From Aldersonia kunmingensis (GTDB lineage Bacteria; Actinomycetota; Actinomycetes; Mycobacteriales; Mycobacteriaceae), in the NCBI RefSeq assembly GCF_001646865.1, contig NZ_LRRB01000088.1:1-35513 (forward strand): a DNA stretch of 35,513 nucleotides, written 5' to 3'. A model generated the notes under the pieces. The model searched no databases. It saw only the letters and a list, made by a program, of their open reading frames with translations, and was not told where the DNA came from. The translations under genes and the position numbers were made by a program. How positions within the stretch are numbered: position 1 is the stretch's first letter; each line of letters opens with the position of its first letter. Shown here piece by piece: positions 28,487-35,513 of the stretch.

Positions 28487-28530
28487 TGTCCTCACACCTT
28501 CGATTGAACCGACACTCCATCATCGTCCAG

Positions 28531-28547
28531 GTGACGGGATTCGTCAC
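28531..28547. repeat. Short inverted repeat upstream of the small hydrophobic ORF
   Basis: GTGACG-GGATT-CGTCAC has perfect 6-bp arms, 45 bases upstream of GTG 28486. It could be a regulator-binding site; nothing else identifies it. Confidence 0.3.
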
Positions 28548-28629
28548 ATACCGATTCAGTCACGTATCCGACGGTTCGATCCCGAACCCCATCCCAGATG
28601 GTAAGGGCCCGCGTGCGTTTGGCCGTGAA

Positions 28630-28689
28630 AACGTGTGCGAATTATGTTCCGGGGTGCGAAGTTTCGTCCCCGGGACCAAGTTTTGCGCC
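28630..28689 (-). repeat. Dispersed 60-bp motif, copy B, over the 3' end of the TetR gene
   Basis: Read on the minus strand, this aligns without gaps to 71-130, with GCAAAACTT, CGAAACTTCGCACC and TAATTCGCAC conserved. It covers the last codons and stop of the TetR gene and continues into the intergenic region. The coding frame does not correspond to anything in copy A, so the shared element appears to be DNA rather than protein. Confidence 0.5.
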
Positions 28690-29301
28690 CGTTTGTGCGG
28701 GCTGCCGGCCGTTGTACAACGAGCGGCGCCAGATTTCGGTGAGCACCTGAATCGCCACCTCGTCGTCGCGCGTCTTGACCATCGAATCCCCGCCGGCGGC
28801 GAACCACTGCCAGCAGAACGAGTCGAGCATCGAGACGATCGCCGAAGCGAACACGGTGTGGTCGAGATCGACGTCGATCCCGGAGCGTTCCACAGCCCGC
28901 ACCACCGACAGGACGCCCTTGATTCCGCGGTCGCGGCGGGTGCGCCACCACTCGGCGAATTTCGCGTCGGTCATCGAGAGTTGATAGGCGCCGATCATCT
29001 CCGGCACGTATTCGCGGAAGGTCTCGAAGTAGACCCGGACCGCTTCCTCGATGTTCTTCTGCTGGTCGTCGGTGGCCCGCAGTCGGGCGCGGTTGAGTAC
29101 GTCGCTGTTGAATTTGAGCAGCAGCGCTTCGAGCAGTTGCTGCTTGTTGTCGTAATAGTTGTAGAACGATCCGGGGGAACGACCGGCCGCAAAAGCGATG
29201 TCGGAGATCTTCGCGTTGAGAAAACCCTTCTCGGCGAACACCTGCCGTGCGGCCTGGTGAAAGGCCGCTTCGGTGCGGCGCCCCTTGGGGGTAACTACCA
29301 T
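28642..29301 (-). CDS. TetR-family transcriptional regulator
   Basis: The 219-residue protein has an N-terminal TetR DNA-binding domain (about 8-58, with ISDIAFAAGRSPGSFYNYYDNK as helix-turn-helix) and a helical ligand-binding domain. The last ~15 residues (GAKLGPGDETSHPGT) are low complexity and overlap the copy B repeat. ATG 29301 lies 20 bases after the CoA transferase stop, so it is the final gene of a four-gene catabolic operon and probably its regulator. A matching palindrome lies over the operon promoter at 32969-32986. Confidence 0.88.
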   Translation of the reverse strand: MVVTPKGRRTEAAFHQAARQVFAEKGFLNAKISDIAFAAGRSPGSFYNYYDNKQQLLEALLLKFNSDVLNRARLRATDDQQKNIEEAVRVYFETFREYVPEMIGAYQLSMTDAKFAEWWRTRRDRGIKGVLSVVRAVERSGIDVDLDHTVFASAIVSMLDSFCWQWFAAGGDSMVKTRDDEVAIQVLTEIWRRSLYNGRQPAQTGAKLGPGDETSHPGT

Positions 29302-29320
29302 CTCGTTGTGCTCTCGGTCA

Positions 29321-30586
29321 TCAGATCACCCCGTCCTCGCGCAGCTTTGTAATCGCCTCGGCGTCCAGGCCGAGCAGCCCGCCGTAGACCGCCTCGTTGT
29401 CCTCGCCCGGCTCGGCGCGGCCGGCGTTGCGGATGGTGCCCGGCGTACCGGTCAGCTGCGGCACGATGCCAGGACCGAGCACGTTGCGGCCGATGCGGGT
29501 GTCGAAGTGCTCGGCAATCATGCCGCGTTCGCGCAGATGCGGGTCGGCAACAACCTCGGCAACGGTGTTCACCGGGCCGGTCACAACTCCTGCGGCACCG
29601 AGCTTTTCGGTGAGCGCGGCGGCGTCGAAACCGGATGACCACTCGCCGATCAGGGCGTCGAGCTCATCCTGGTTGCGGCCGCGCGCGCCGTGATTCGCGA
29701 AGCGGGGATCCGTCGCGAGCTGCGGCTGGTCCATCGCCGCGCACAGCCGCGCGAAGACGGTGTCCTGATTGGCCGCGATGATCACATGGCTGCCGTCCGC
29801 GGTCGGGTAGAGATTGGACGGCGCGATGCCCTCCAATCGAGTGCCGGACGGGCCACGCACGATACCGCCGACGTCGTAGTCGGGGATGGTCGATTCCTGA
29901 ACGGCCACACAGGATTCCAGCAGGGAGGTATCGACGATCTGACCCTCACCGGTGACGCTGCGCCGGTACAGCGCGGCAAGCGCACCCTGGGCGGCGAACA
30001 TCCCGGCGAGGGTGTCGCCGAGTGAGAGCGCGAGGCGCGGCGGCAGCTGGCCGGGATAGCCGTTGAGATAGCGCAGTCCCGATGCCGCCTCCGCGACCGA
30101 GGCGTAGCCCGCCTTGTTGGCGTCGGGCCCGGTCTGGCCGTAGCCGGACACGCGCACGAGGATGATGCCCTTGTTCCGTTCGCGAAGTGTCTCGTAGCCG
30201 AGATCCCAGCGCTCGAGGGTGCCGGGCCGGAAGTTCTCGACGATGATGTCCGCGCGCTCGACGAGTTCGAGAAAGACCTCACGGCCGCGCGGATCGCGCA
30301 AGTCGAGCGTGATCGCGCGCTTGTTGCGGGCGTGCACAGTCCAGAAGAAGTGATGCCCGTCGAGTTCGGCCTGTCCCCAGGTCCGGATCGGGTCCGGCCG
30401 ATCCGGCGGCTCGATCTTGATGACGTCCGCGCCCATATCCCCGAGCAGGCGTGAGCCATACGGCCCGGCGATGAGTGTGCCGAGTTCGAGAACGGTGATG
30501 CCGTCGAGCGCGCCGCGACAAACGTCCGCTTCGCTACCGGTACATACGTCCGCTTCGCTACCGGTGGGCTGTTGGTCGTCCGTCAT
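29321..30586 (-). CDS. CaiB/BaiF-type (family III) CoA transferase
   Basis: The 421-residue protein shows the family III pattern: GITVLELGTLIAGPYGSRLL, ADVIKIEPP, ARNKRAITLDLRDPRGRE, IVENFRPG, VSGYGQTGP and the catalytic Asp in VDTSLLES. It would move CoA between carboxylic acids, making an acyl-CoA from the product of the neighbouring hydrolase or dioxygenase (inference; substrate unknown). The ATG shares one base with the stop of the hydrolase gene (TGATG), so translation is coupled. Before the conserved start there is an odd duplicated octapeptide, TGSEADVC twice, coded by a 24-base tandem repeat. Confidence 0.9.
   Translation of the reverse strand: MTDDQQPTGSEADVCTGSEADVCRGALDGITVLELGTLIAGPYGSRLLGDMGADVIKIEPPDRPDPIRTWGQAELDGHHFFWTVHARNKRAITLDLRDPRGREVFLELVERADIIVENFRPGTLERWDLGYETLRERNKGIILVRVSGYGQTGPDANKAGYASVAEAASGLRYLNGYPGQLPPRLALSLGDTLAGMFAAQGALAALYRRSVTGEGQIVDTSLLESCVAVQESTIPDYDVGGIVRGPSGTRLEGIAPSNLYPTADGSHVIIAANQDTVFARLCAAMDQPQLATDPRFANHGARGRNQDELDALIGEWSSGFDAAALTEKLGAAGVVTGPVNTVAEVVADPHLRERGMIAEHFDTRIGRNVLGPGIVPQLTGTPGTIRNAGRAEPGEDNEAVYGGLLGLDAEAITKLREDGVI
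30518..30565 (-). repeat. 24-bp tandem repeat, two copies, in the CoA transferase gene
   Basis: Two units (30518-30541 and 30542-30565) differ at one base and code TGSEADVC twice, just before the conserved domain. The insertion stays in frame and is probably a slippage product. Confidence 0.8.
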
Positions 30587-31773
30587 CAGTCCAGTTTCGC
30601 GAAGTCGTGTCGGACGAGCCAATCGGTGACGTGACCGATGGCCTTGCGCAGCGTCTCCTTCTGGTCGGGGCCGCTGTAGTAGTGGTTGGCGCCGGAAATC
30701 TCGTGCATTTCCTTGTCCGGGTGGCCGATCGCCTCGAATAGCCGGCGTGTGTGGCTCGGGGTACAAGCCGTGTCGGCGAGGTTCCCGATGACCAGCGTCG
30801 GCACTGCGATCTCCGGTCCGGCTTTGAGCGCGTCGCCGCGTGCATCGTCGTAGCTCCACTGCGAGAGCCAGCCGCGCAGCGTGCAGAAGCGGGCCAGGCC
30901 GACCGGGCCCATGTTCACCACCTGCGGGTCGCCGAGATAGCAGGTGCCCGGCTCGCGCTCGCTCGGGTCGACGGCTGGATCGAGCCAGCGCGGATCGGCC
31001 ATCGTGCCGTGTACGACAAAACCGAACTCGTCGAGCGGGCGCCCCGCGTCCCGCAACTCCGCCAGCTTGTCCTTCACCCAGGCGGTGATCCGGCGGTTGC
31101 GCGCGATCTGCGCGTCGCGGAACCGGTCCAGGAACTCCTGCGAGTAGGGCGGCTGATTCGGGTTGTCCGGGTTGTAAAGGTCGAGTTCGATGTCGCGCTT
31201 GGACGGGTCGGACTCGTCCAGGATCGACGGATCCATCCACTCGGTGAGCGTGCCGTGCCGGGAAATGTGTGCGGCGAGCAGCATCACGCCGTCGGCCGGG
31301 ATCAGGTTGGCTTTGGTCAGGTCAGGGCCGTCACCGGACGGGCTCGAGGTGAGCGTCGGGTTCTGCGCCTGCTGCTGATAGAACAACGACAGCGAGCCGC
31401 CGCCGCTCCAGCCGGCGAGCACGACCTTCTGGTAGCCGAGCCGCTCCTTCGCATCGCGGATGCATTCGCCGAGGTCCTGGACGACCTTCTCCATCAGCAG
31501 CGCCGAGTCGTTTCCACGGAAGCGGCTGTTGCAGTAGATGACGTGGTGCCCCGCCTTGGCGAGGTTGTTCATCATCGGCAGGTAGGCGCCGCCCCCGATC
31601 GGGTGCATGAACACCAGCACCGTGTCGGACGGCTTCTCCGGCTTCAGCAGGAAGCTCTCCAGCACCACACTTTCGCCGGTGCCGCCGTAGATGTCACGGA
31701 AGAGCGAATTGTCTTCGAACACAACGAGGTACGGGATGCGTTCGTAACGGTGCCGGAGTTCTGCACTTGGCAT
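30586..31773 (-). CDS. Alpha/beta hydrolase
   Basis: The start is ATG 31773 (MPSAELRHRYERIPYL), with AGAGGA upstream; the frame extends nine codons further to a less likely start. The 395-residue protein has an alpha/beta hydrolase core with the oxyanion region FMHPIGGG, the nucleophile elbow GWSGGGS (Ser near 121), an acid-bearing LVIGNLADTACTP and the catalytic His in EISGANHYYSG. A long insertion with DESDPSKRDIELDLYNPDN suggests a large lid. It lies between the dioxygenase and the CoA transferase and may hydrolyse a ring-cleavage or ester intermediate (inference). Confidence 0.85.
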   Translation of the reverse strand: MPSAELRHRYERIPYLVVFEDNSLFRDIYGGTGESVVLESFLLKPEKPSDTVLVFMHPIGGGAYLPMMNNLAKAGHHVIYCNSRFRGNDSALLMEKVVQDLGECIRDAKERLGYQKVVLAGWSGGGSLSLFYQQQAQNPTLTSSPSGDGPDLTKANLIPADGVMLLAAHISRHGTLTEWMDPSILDESDPSKRDIELDLYNPDNPNQPPYSQEFLDRFRDAQIARNRRITAWVKDKLAELRDAGRPLDEFGFVVHGTMADPRWLDPAVDPSEREPGTCYLGDPQVVNMGPVGLARFCTLRGWLSQWSYDDARGDALKAGPEIAVPTLVIGNLADTACTPSHTRRLFEAIGHPDKEMHEISGANHYYSGPDQKETLRKAIGHVTDWLVRHDFAKLD

Positions 31774-31836
31774 GTGCTGCGGTCCTCTCTGGACGTGCAT
31801 TGGGGCGAGAAGTGTTGTGCTGGTGAAGTTTCGCGT

Positions 31837-32925
31837 TCAGCTGCCGATGACGTGTGTGAGCAGCTCCGGCGATGGGGTCAGCCGGCGGCGAGTGTCGATC
31901 GAGATGACCTTCCACTCGATGCGGGAGTCGACGTCGTGCCGTCTGCGTGCGCGCTCGCGCGCTCGCTCCGGCGCGCCGTGGTGAATACCTTGCGGCGCAT
32001 GGGTCAACAGACTCGGCGGCATCTCGATGCCGAACACCGAACCGCCGTGGAAGAAGGCGATCTCGTCGAAGTCGACATTGCGGTGGTACCAGGGCGTGCG
32101 CTCGACGCCGGGCAGCATCTCTGCCGGGCGGGGCAGGAAGTTCATGATGTACACGCCGGTCGCCTGCATGAACAGATGCACTGTCGGCGGAAGATGGATC
32201 GCTTCGGACCCGATAGCGGTGTACTGGTCGATGTTGAAGGTGAACGGGACGTTGTCGCCGCGCCAGCCCTCTGCGTCGATCGGGTTGTGCTTGTAGAAAA
32301 GCGAACTCGGCCCGCCCTCGTGGACGAGGCGCACCTCGTACTCGTCGCGTCCGTCGTCATCGATCGGCTGCGGGTCGGGGATGGTGATTTGCGACGGATC
32401 GAAGGGGAAGTGCCGCCCAAGCGTCCCGGCCGGCGGCACCCGGAACTCGTCGACCGCCTCGATCATGAACAGGAATGACTCGTTGTCGGGAATCTGTCGG
32501 AACGTCAACGCCTTCGGCAGGTAGACCCAGTCGCCGGGCCGGTAGGCGAGCGGACCCATCTCGGTCTCGAACGTGCCTGTACCGGCGTGCACGAAGATCA
32601 GCAGATCCCCGTCGATGTGCCGGACATGGAACGGCATCTCGGTGCTGCGCCGGCTGAGCAGGATCCGGCAGTCCGCGTTGTGGAAGAGCAGCGAGGGCTC
32701 CCCGCGCGAGTCGACGGCGTCGGTGGGCTTGATCTCGTTGGAGAGCACGTCGAGCGGGCGCAGTGGGCCGGCCGCGCGGAACGCAGTCGGGTCGTTGCGG
32801 TGGTAGAGGATCGCGGTGCGGCCGGTGAAGCCTGCCCGCCCGAGTTCATCGTCCTTGAGGCCGTCCAGGTCGGCGTGCAGACGTTGCGGGGTGACGCCTT
32901 TTCGCAGGTGAATGAACGATTCCAC
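31837..32925 (-). CDS. Homogentisate 1,2-dioxygenase-like cupin enzyme
   Basis: GTG 32925 is chosen because AAGGAG stands 5 bases upstream; GTG 32931 overlaps that site. The 362-residue product is a two-cupin protein of the homogentisate dioxygenase family: FHNADCRILLSRR, MPFHVRHIDGDLLIFVHAG, YRPGDWVYLPK, and the metal region YHRNVDFDEIAFFHGG (His281, Glu288) with THAPQGIHHG (His315/His316). Canonical enzymes are about 430-450 residues, so this is a short form and its substrate may be another dihydroxyaromatic acid. It is first in an operon with a hydrolase, a CoA transferase and a TetR regulator, and divergent from an mce operon. Confidence 0.8.
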   Translation of the reverse strand: MESFIHLRKGVTPQRLHADLDGLKDDELGRAGFTGRTAILYHRNDPTAFRAAGPLRPLDVLSNEIKPTDAVDSRGEPSLLFHNADCRILLSRRSTEMPFHVRHIDGDLLIFVHAGTGTFETEMGPLAYRPGDWVYLPKALTFRQIPDNESFLFMIEAVDEFRVPPAGTLGRHFPFDPSQITIPDPQPIDDDGRDEYEVRLVHEGGPSSLFYKHNPIDAEGWRGDNVPFTFNIDQYTAIGSEAIHLPPTVHLFMQATGVYIMNFLPRPAEMLPGVERTPWYHRNVDFDEIAFFHGGSVFGIEMPPSLLTHAPQGIHHGAPERARERARRRHDVDSRIEWKVISIDTRRRLTPSPELLTHVIGS

Positions 32926-32968
32926 CGGCACTCCTTCATTTGAGAAACAGAGACCTGGATCACAACCT

Positions 32969-32986
32969 GAATCTGATGTTAGATTC
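32969..32986. promoter_or_regulatory. Inverted repeat over the -10 of the dioxygenase operon
   Basis: GAATCT-GATGTT-AGATTC is a perfect 6-bp inverted repeat with a 6-base spacer. On the minus strand it contains TAACAT (32976-32981), 18 bases from TTGCCA (33000-33005), a good promoter. Bound repressor would block the -10, and the operon's own TetR is the natural candidate. Confidence 0.6.
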
Positions 32987-33005
32987 GCCTCGATCCCGGT
33001 GGCAA
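32976..33005 (-). promoter_or_regulatory. Promoter of the dioxygenase operon
   Basis: -35 TTGCCA (33000-33005), an 18-base spacer and -10 TAACAT (32976-32981), giving a 5' leader of about 45 bases before GTG 32925. The rest of 32926-33080, shared with the divergent yrbEA, shows no gene. Confidence 0.5.
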
Positions 33006-33080
33006 ATTGCTGGCCGGTAGCGGGCGGGGACAGTGGCGATCCGATCGGAACAACGTCACACCACTAGTTAGGACTGTTCG

Positions 33081-33908
33081 TTGGCAGTAGCTGATCTCGG
33101 CGTAAGCCGGCAGGTGGAGCGGGCCGGAGCGTTCACCGCGGCATCGATCCGCACGCTCGGCCGCCTCCTCGAGCTGACCTGCACGGCGTTCGCATACCTG
33201 ATCCGCGATGTCGTCACCGGGAAATTCTCGTGGCGCGAGATGTATGCGCAGACCACGTTCTTCGCCGGTGTCTCGGCGGTCCCGGCGGCGCTGGTCGCGA
33301 TTCCGTTCGGCGTCATCGTGTCGGTTCAGATCGGCAGCCTCACCCAGCAGATCGGCGCGTCGTCGATGGCCGGCGCTGCCAGCGCACTCGGCATCCTGCG
33401 CCAGGGCGCGCCCGTCGCTGCGGCCCTGCTGATCGGCGGCGCGGTCGGCTCCGCGATCGCAGCGGACCTCGGTGCGCGCACGGTGCGCGAGGAAATCGAT
33501 GCCCTGCGCACCATGGGCATCGACCCGGCCCGGCGGATCATCGCGCCGCGAATGCTCGCAGTCATCGTCGTCGCCCCGCTCATCTGCATCGAGATCATCG
33601 CGATGGGCGTCGCCACCGGTTACTTCATCAACGTGGCCTTCCAGGGCGGGGCGGCCGGCAGCTACATCGGGTCCTTCGGTCAGTTCGCGGGGCTCACCGA
33701 CCTCTGGGCCGCGATCTTCAAGGCCGAGCTGTTCGGGATCGTCGTGGTCGCAATCGCGGCGCACCGGGGCCTCGAGGCGAAGGGCGGCCCGCGAGGTGTA
33801 GCGGACGCGGTGAATGCCGCCGTGGTGCTCAGCGTCGTATCCAGCTTCGTGCTCAATCTCGTTGTCACACAGATCATGTCCATGTTCGTCGACACCAAGG
33901 TCGGCTGA
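33081..33908 (+). CDS. yrbEA: YrbE/MlaE-family ABC transporter permease, first of an mce operon
   Basis: YrbE proteins are the membrane subunits of Mce lipid importers, related to MlaE. The 275-residue protein has an amphipathic N-terminal region, about five membrane segments and the family motif REEIDALRTMGIDP (about 137-150) that contacts the ATPase. TTG 33081 is used as start, with AGGA 7 bases upstream. It is followed after 3 bases by yrbEB and then by an mce gene, the usual order. The steroid, fatty acid or other lipid substrate cannot be deduced. Confidence 0.9.
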   Translation: MAVADLGVSRQVERAGAFTAASIRTLGRLLELTCTAFAYLIRDVVTGKFSWREMYAQTTFFAGVSAVPAALVAIPFGVIVSVQIGSLTQQIGASSMAGAASALGILRQGAPVAAALLIGGAVGSAIAADLGARTVREEIDALRTMGIDPARRIIAPRMLAVIVVAPLICIEIIAMGVATGYFINVAFQGGAAGSYIGSFGQFAGLTDLWAAIFKAELFGIVVVAIAAHRGLEAKGGPRGVADAVNAAVVLSVVSSFVLNLVVTQIMSMFVDTKVG

Positions 33909-33911
33909 GCG

Positions 33912-34910
33912 ATGCCCGAGGGTCGCTCCGCAGGCTCCGCTCCTGTGCCCGAGGGTCGCTCCGCAGGCTCCGCTCCTGCGCCCGAGGGTCGCTCCGCAGG
34001 CTCCGCTCCTGCGCCCGAGGGTCGCTCCGCAGGCTCCGCTCCTGCGACCGGCATGCGAACCTACCTCGCCGCAAGCCCGCGCGCTGCCGCGCTGGCTCGC
34101 ACCAGCACGGCGCCGATCCGGATGGTCGAGCGGATCGGGCATCAATTCCACTTCATGGTGCAGGTGATCGGGGCTGTGCCGCGCACACTGCGCGTCTACC
34201 GCAACCAGACCATGGCGGTGCTCTCCGACATGATGTGGGGCAGTGGCGCGATCATCGTCGGCGGCGGCACGGTCGCCGTGCTTGTGGTGCTCGGCATCTC
34301 GGTCGGCGGCTCGATCGGTGTCGAGGCGTTCAATTCACTCGACATGTTCGGGATGGGCCCGCTCACCGGTTTCCTGTCCGCCTACGCCACCACCCGCGAG
34401 ATCGGGCCGATCGTCGTCGCGATCGGCTTCGCCGCGCAGGCGGGCTGCCGGATGACCGCGGAGATCGGGTCGATGCGCATCTCCGAGGAGATCGATGCGC
34501 TGGAAGCTCAAGCGGTGGAACCGATTCCGTTCGTGGTCACCACTCGGGTGATCGCCGGCGTCGTGACCATCATTCCGCTGTTCCTGATCACCCTCGTGCT
34601 CAGCTACCTGTCGTGCGCGTTCGTGGTCAACCGCTTGCACGGCCAGTCGGAAGGCACCTACGACCACTACTTCAACGCGTTCCTGCGGCTCGAGGACATG
34701 GGCTTCTCGTTGATCAAGGCGATCGTGTTCATCGTCGCGGTCATCCTCGTGCACGGGTACCAGGGCTTCTTCGCCGCCGGAGGGCCGGAGGGCGTTGGCA
34801 TGGCAACCGGCCGCGCGATCAAGTCGAGCTTCATCGTGATCGTCGTGCTGGACATGGTTTTGACGCTGATCTTCTGGGGCACGGACGTCGGATTCAGGTT
34901 CTCGGGGTGA
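33912..34910 (+). CDS. yrbEB: YrbE/MlaE-family ABC transporter permease, second of an mce operon
   Basis: The conserved permease begins about residue 48 (MRTYLAASPRAAALART) and carries the paired motif SEEIDALEAQAVEP. The annotated 332-residue frame from ATG 33912 additionally holds four copies of an 11-residue unit, PEGRSAGSAP plus V/A. Translation could instead start at ATG 34053, after the repeats, giving 285 residues; neither start has a strong ribosome binding site, but 33912 is only 3 bases after yrbEA, which favours coupling. With YrbEA it should form the heterodimeric permease of the Mce complex. The mce gene starts one base after its stop. Confidence 0.88.
   Translation: MPEGRSAGSAPVPEGRSAGSAPAPEGRSAGSAPAPEGRSAGSAPATGMRTYLAASPRAAALARTSTAPIRMVERIGHQFHFMVQVIGAVPRTLRVYRNQTMAVLSDMMWGSGAIIVGGGTVAVLVVLGISVGGSIGVEAFNSLDMFGMGPLTGFLSAYATTREIGPIVVAIGFAAQAGCRMTAEIGSMRISEEIDALEAQAVEPIPFVVTTRVIAGVVTIIPLFLITLVLSYLSCAFVVNRLHGQSEGTYDHYFNAFLRLEDMGFSLIKAIVFIVAVILVHGYQGFFAAGGPEGVGMATGRAIKSSFIVIVVLDMVLTLIFWGTDVGFRFSG
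33915..34046 (+). repeat. 33-bp tandem repeat, four copies, at the 5' end of yrbEB
   Basis: The unit begins CCCGAGGGTCGCTCCGCAGG and recurs four times almost identically; the only difference is a T or C near the end of the unit (GTG or GCG codon). It adds 44 residues in frame before the conserved permease. Copy number is likely variable between strains. Confidence 0.9.
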
Positions 34911-34911
34911 C

Positions 34912-35513
34912 ATGGCAAATCTGATCGACCTGCGCGGGCGGGGACCGACCCGGCGGCAGCTACTCGGACTCGGCGGGATCGCGATCGGCCTGGTGATCGC
35001 GGTCGCGGTGCCGCTTGTGCTCTATGCGCAGGGCCGATTCGACGATCGCATCGCGGTGACGCTGACCTCCGACACTGTCGGTGATGGCCTGGTCTCCGGT
35101 GCCGACGTGAAGTACCGCGGACTGCTGGTCGGCAAGGTCGACGAGGTGGCGACCACGCGCAGTGGCGGCCAGGTCCTCACTCTCTCCATCGAATCCGAGC
35201 AGGCCAAGGAGATGTCCGGCGGATTGGCAGCGAGTTTCGCGCCCTCGAACATCTTCGGCGTGGTGGGCGTCGAGCTCGAGCCACAGGAGACCGGGGTGAC
35301 GCTGCGCGACGGTGCGGTGATTCCGATGGGCGATACGGCTGCGCAGGTCTCTGCGATCGGTGTGCTGCGCGACGTCGGCAAGGTCACCAATACCCTCACC
35401 GGCAAGCAGTTCAACGATCTCGTCAACCGGTTCGACCAGCTCGCCGAGGAACTGCACCCACTGCTTCGCTCCGGATTCGATCTGCTGAATCTGGCTGCCG
35501 CGCACCAGAAGAT
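34912..35513 (+). CDS. MCE-family lipid-transport protein, cut by the window end
   Basis: The open frame starts at ATG 34912, one base after yrbEB, and runs off the window after 200 codons. It shows a short basic N-terminus (MANLIDLRGRGPTRRQ), a membrane anchor (about 17-39), the MCE domain (about 44-125, with GLVSGADVKYRGLLVGKV and FAPSNIFGVVGVELE) and the start of the helical region. By position it is the first mce gene (MceA-type) of the operon; five more mce genes would be expected beyond the edge. Confidence 0.9.
   Translation, partial: MANLIDLRGRGPTRRQLLGLGGIAIGLVIAVAVPLVLYAQGRFDDRIAVTLTSDTVGDGLVSGADVKYRGLLVGKVDEVATTRSGGQVLTLSIESEQAKEMSGGLAASFAPSNIFGVVGVELEPQETGVTLRDGAVIPMGDTAAQVSAIGVLRDVGKVTNTLTGKQFNDLVNRFDQLAEELHPLLRSGFDLLNLAAAHQK

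Noticed and set aside
28500-28620. tRNA-like T-arm (GGTTCGATCCC near 28573)
   Set aside because: Flanking bases do not form the 5-bp T stem, and no anticodon or acceptor arm can be drawn on either strand.
30751-32478. 575-codon plus-strand frame opposite the dioxygenase and hydrolase genes
   Set aside because: It runs through two well-supported genes on the other strand and has no recognisable motif.

Overview
The window is chromosomal DNA of a high-GC, mycolic-acid-bearing actinobacterium (order Mycobacteriales, most like Nocardia/Rhodococcus). The evidence is a fused HadA/HadB-type hydroxyacyl dehydratase, a yrbE-mce operon, the MurT/GatD lipid II amidation enzymes, two secreted DUF4185 (GH183, endo-D-arabinanase family) proteins and several probably leaderless genes. 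The gene set leuA, ask, asd, DUF4185, murT and gatD matches, rearranged, the Rv3707c-Rv3713 neighbourhood of Mycobacterium tuberculosis as I recall it, so this is mainly vertically inherited core DNA with lineage-specific insertions.

Layout. 1-4030: a plus-strand cluster of four unrecognised envelope proteins: two paralogous exported proteins (one C-terminally anchored, one lipoprotein), a four-pass membrane protein and a Pro/Ala-stalk protein. 4027-9047: gatD and murT on the minus strand, separated by two tandem plus-strand DUF4185/GH183 genes; a decayed antisense copy of the gatD 5' end lies between these two genes and supplies the C-terminus of the first. 9163-12547: lipase maturation factor-like protein, EamA exporter and a divergent LysR regulator. 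12544-14350: flavin oxidoreductase with a frameshifted TetR gene and its palindromic operator. 14383-16472: a Pro-rich MinD/ParA-like ATPase and a small SHOCT membrane protein, each followed by a hairpin. 16609-18580: leuA behind a leader peptide with three consecutive Leu codons. 18666-21221: ion-channel-like protein, NTF2-like protein, a long palindrome and LtrA.

21525-24918: lysC-asd followed by fused hadAB. 24920-28295: three minus-strand membrane genes of unknown function. 28427-28486: a possible 19-residue membrane peptide. 28642-32925: a minus-strand catabolic operon (homogentisate dioxygenase-like, alpha/beta hydrolase, CaiB-type CoA transferase, TetR) with an inverted repeat over its promoter. 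33081-35513: the start of a divergent mce operon (yrbEA, yrbEB and a first mce gene cut by the window edge).

The most unusual features are the split murT/gatD locus with its duplicated GH183 genes and duplication scar, a 60-bp non-coding similarity shared between the two ends of the window, the leuA attenuator, and in-frame minisatellites in yrbEB and the CoA transferase gene.
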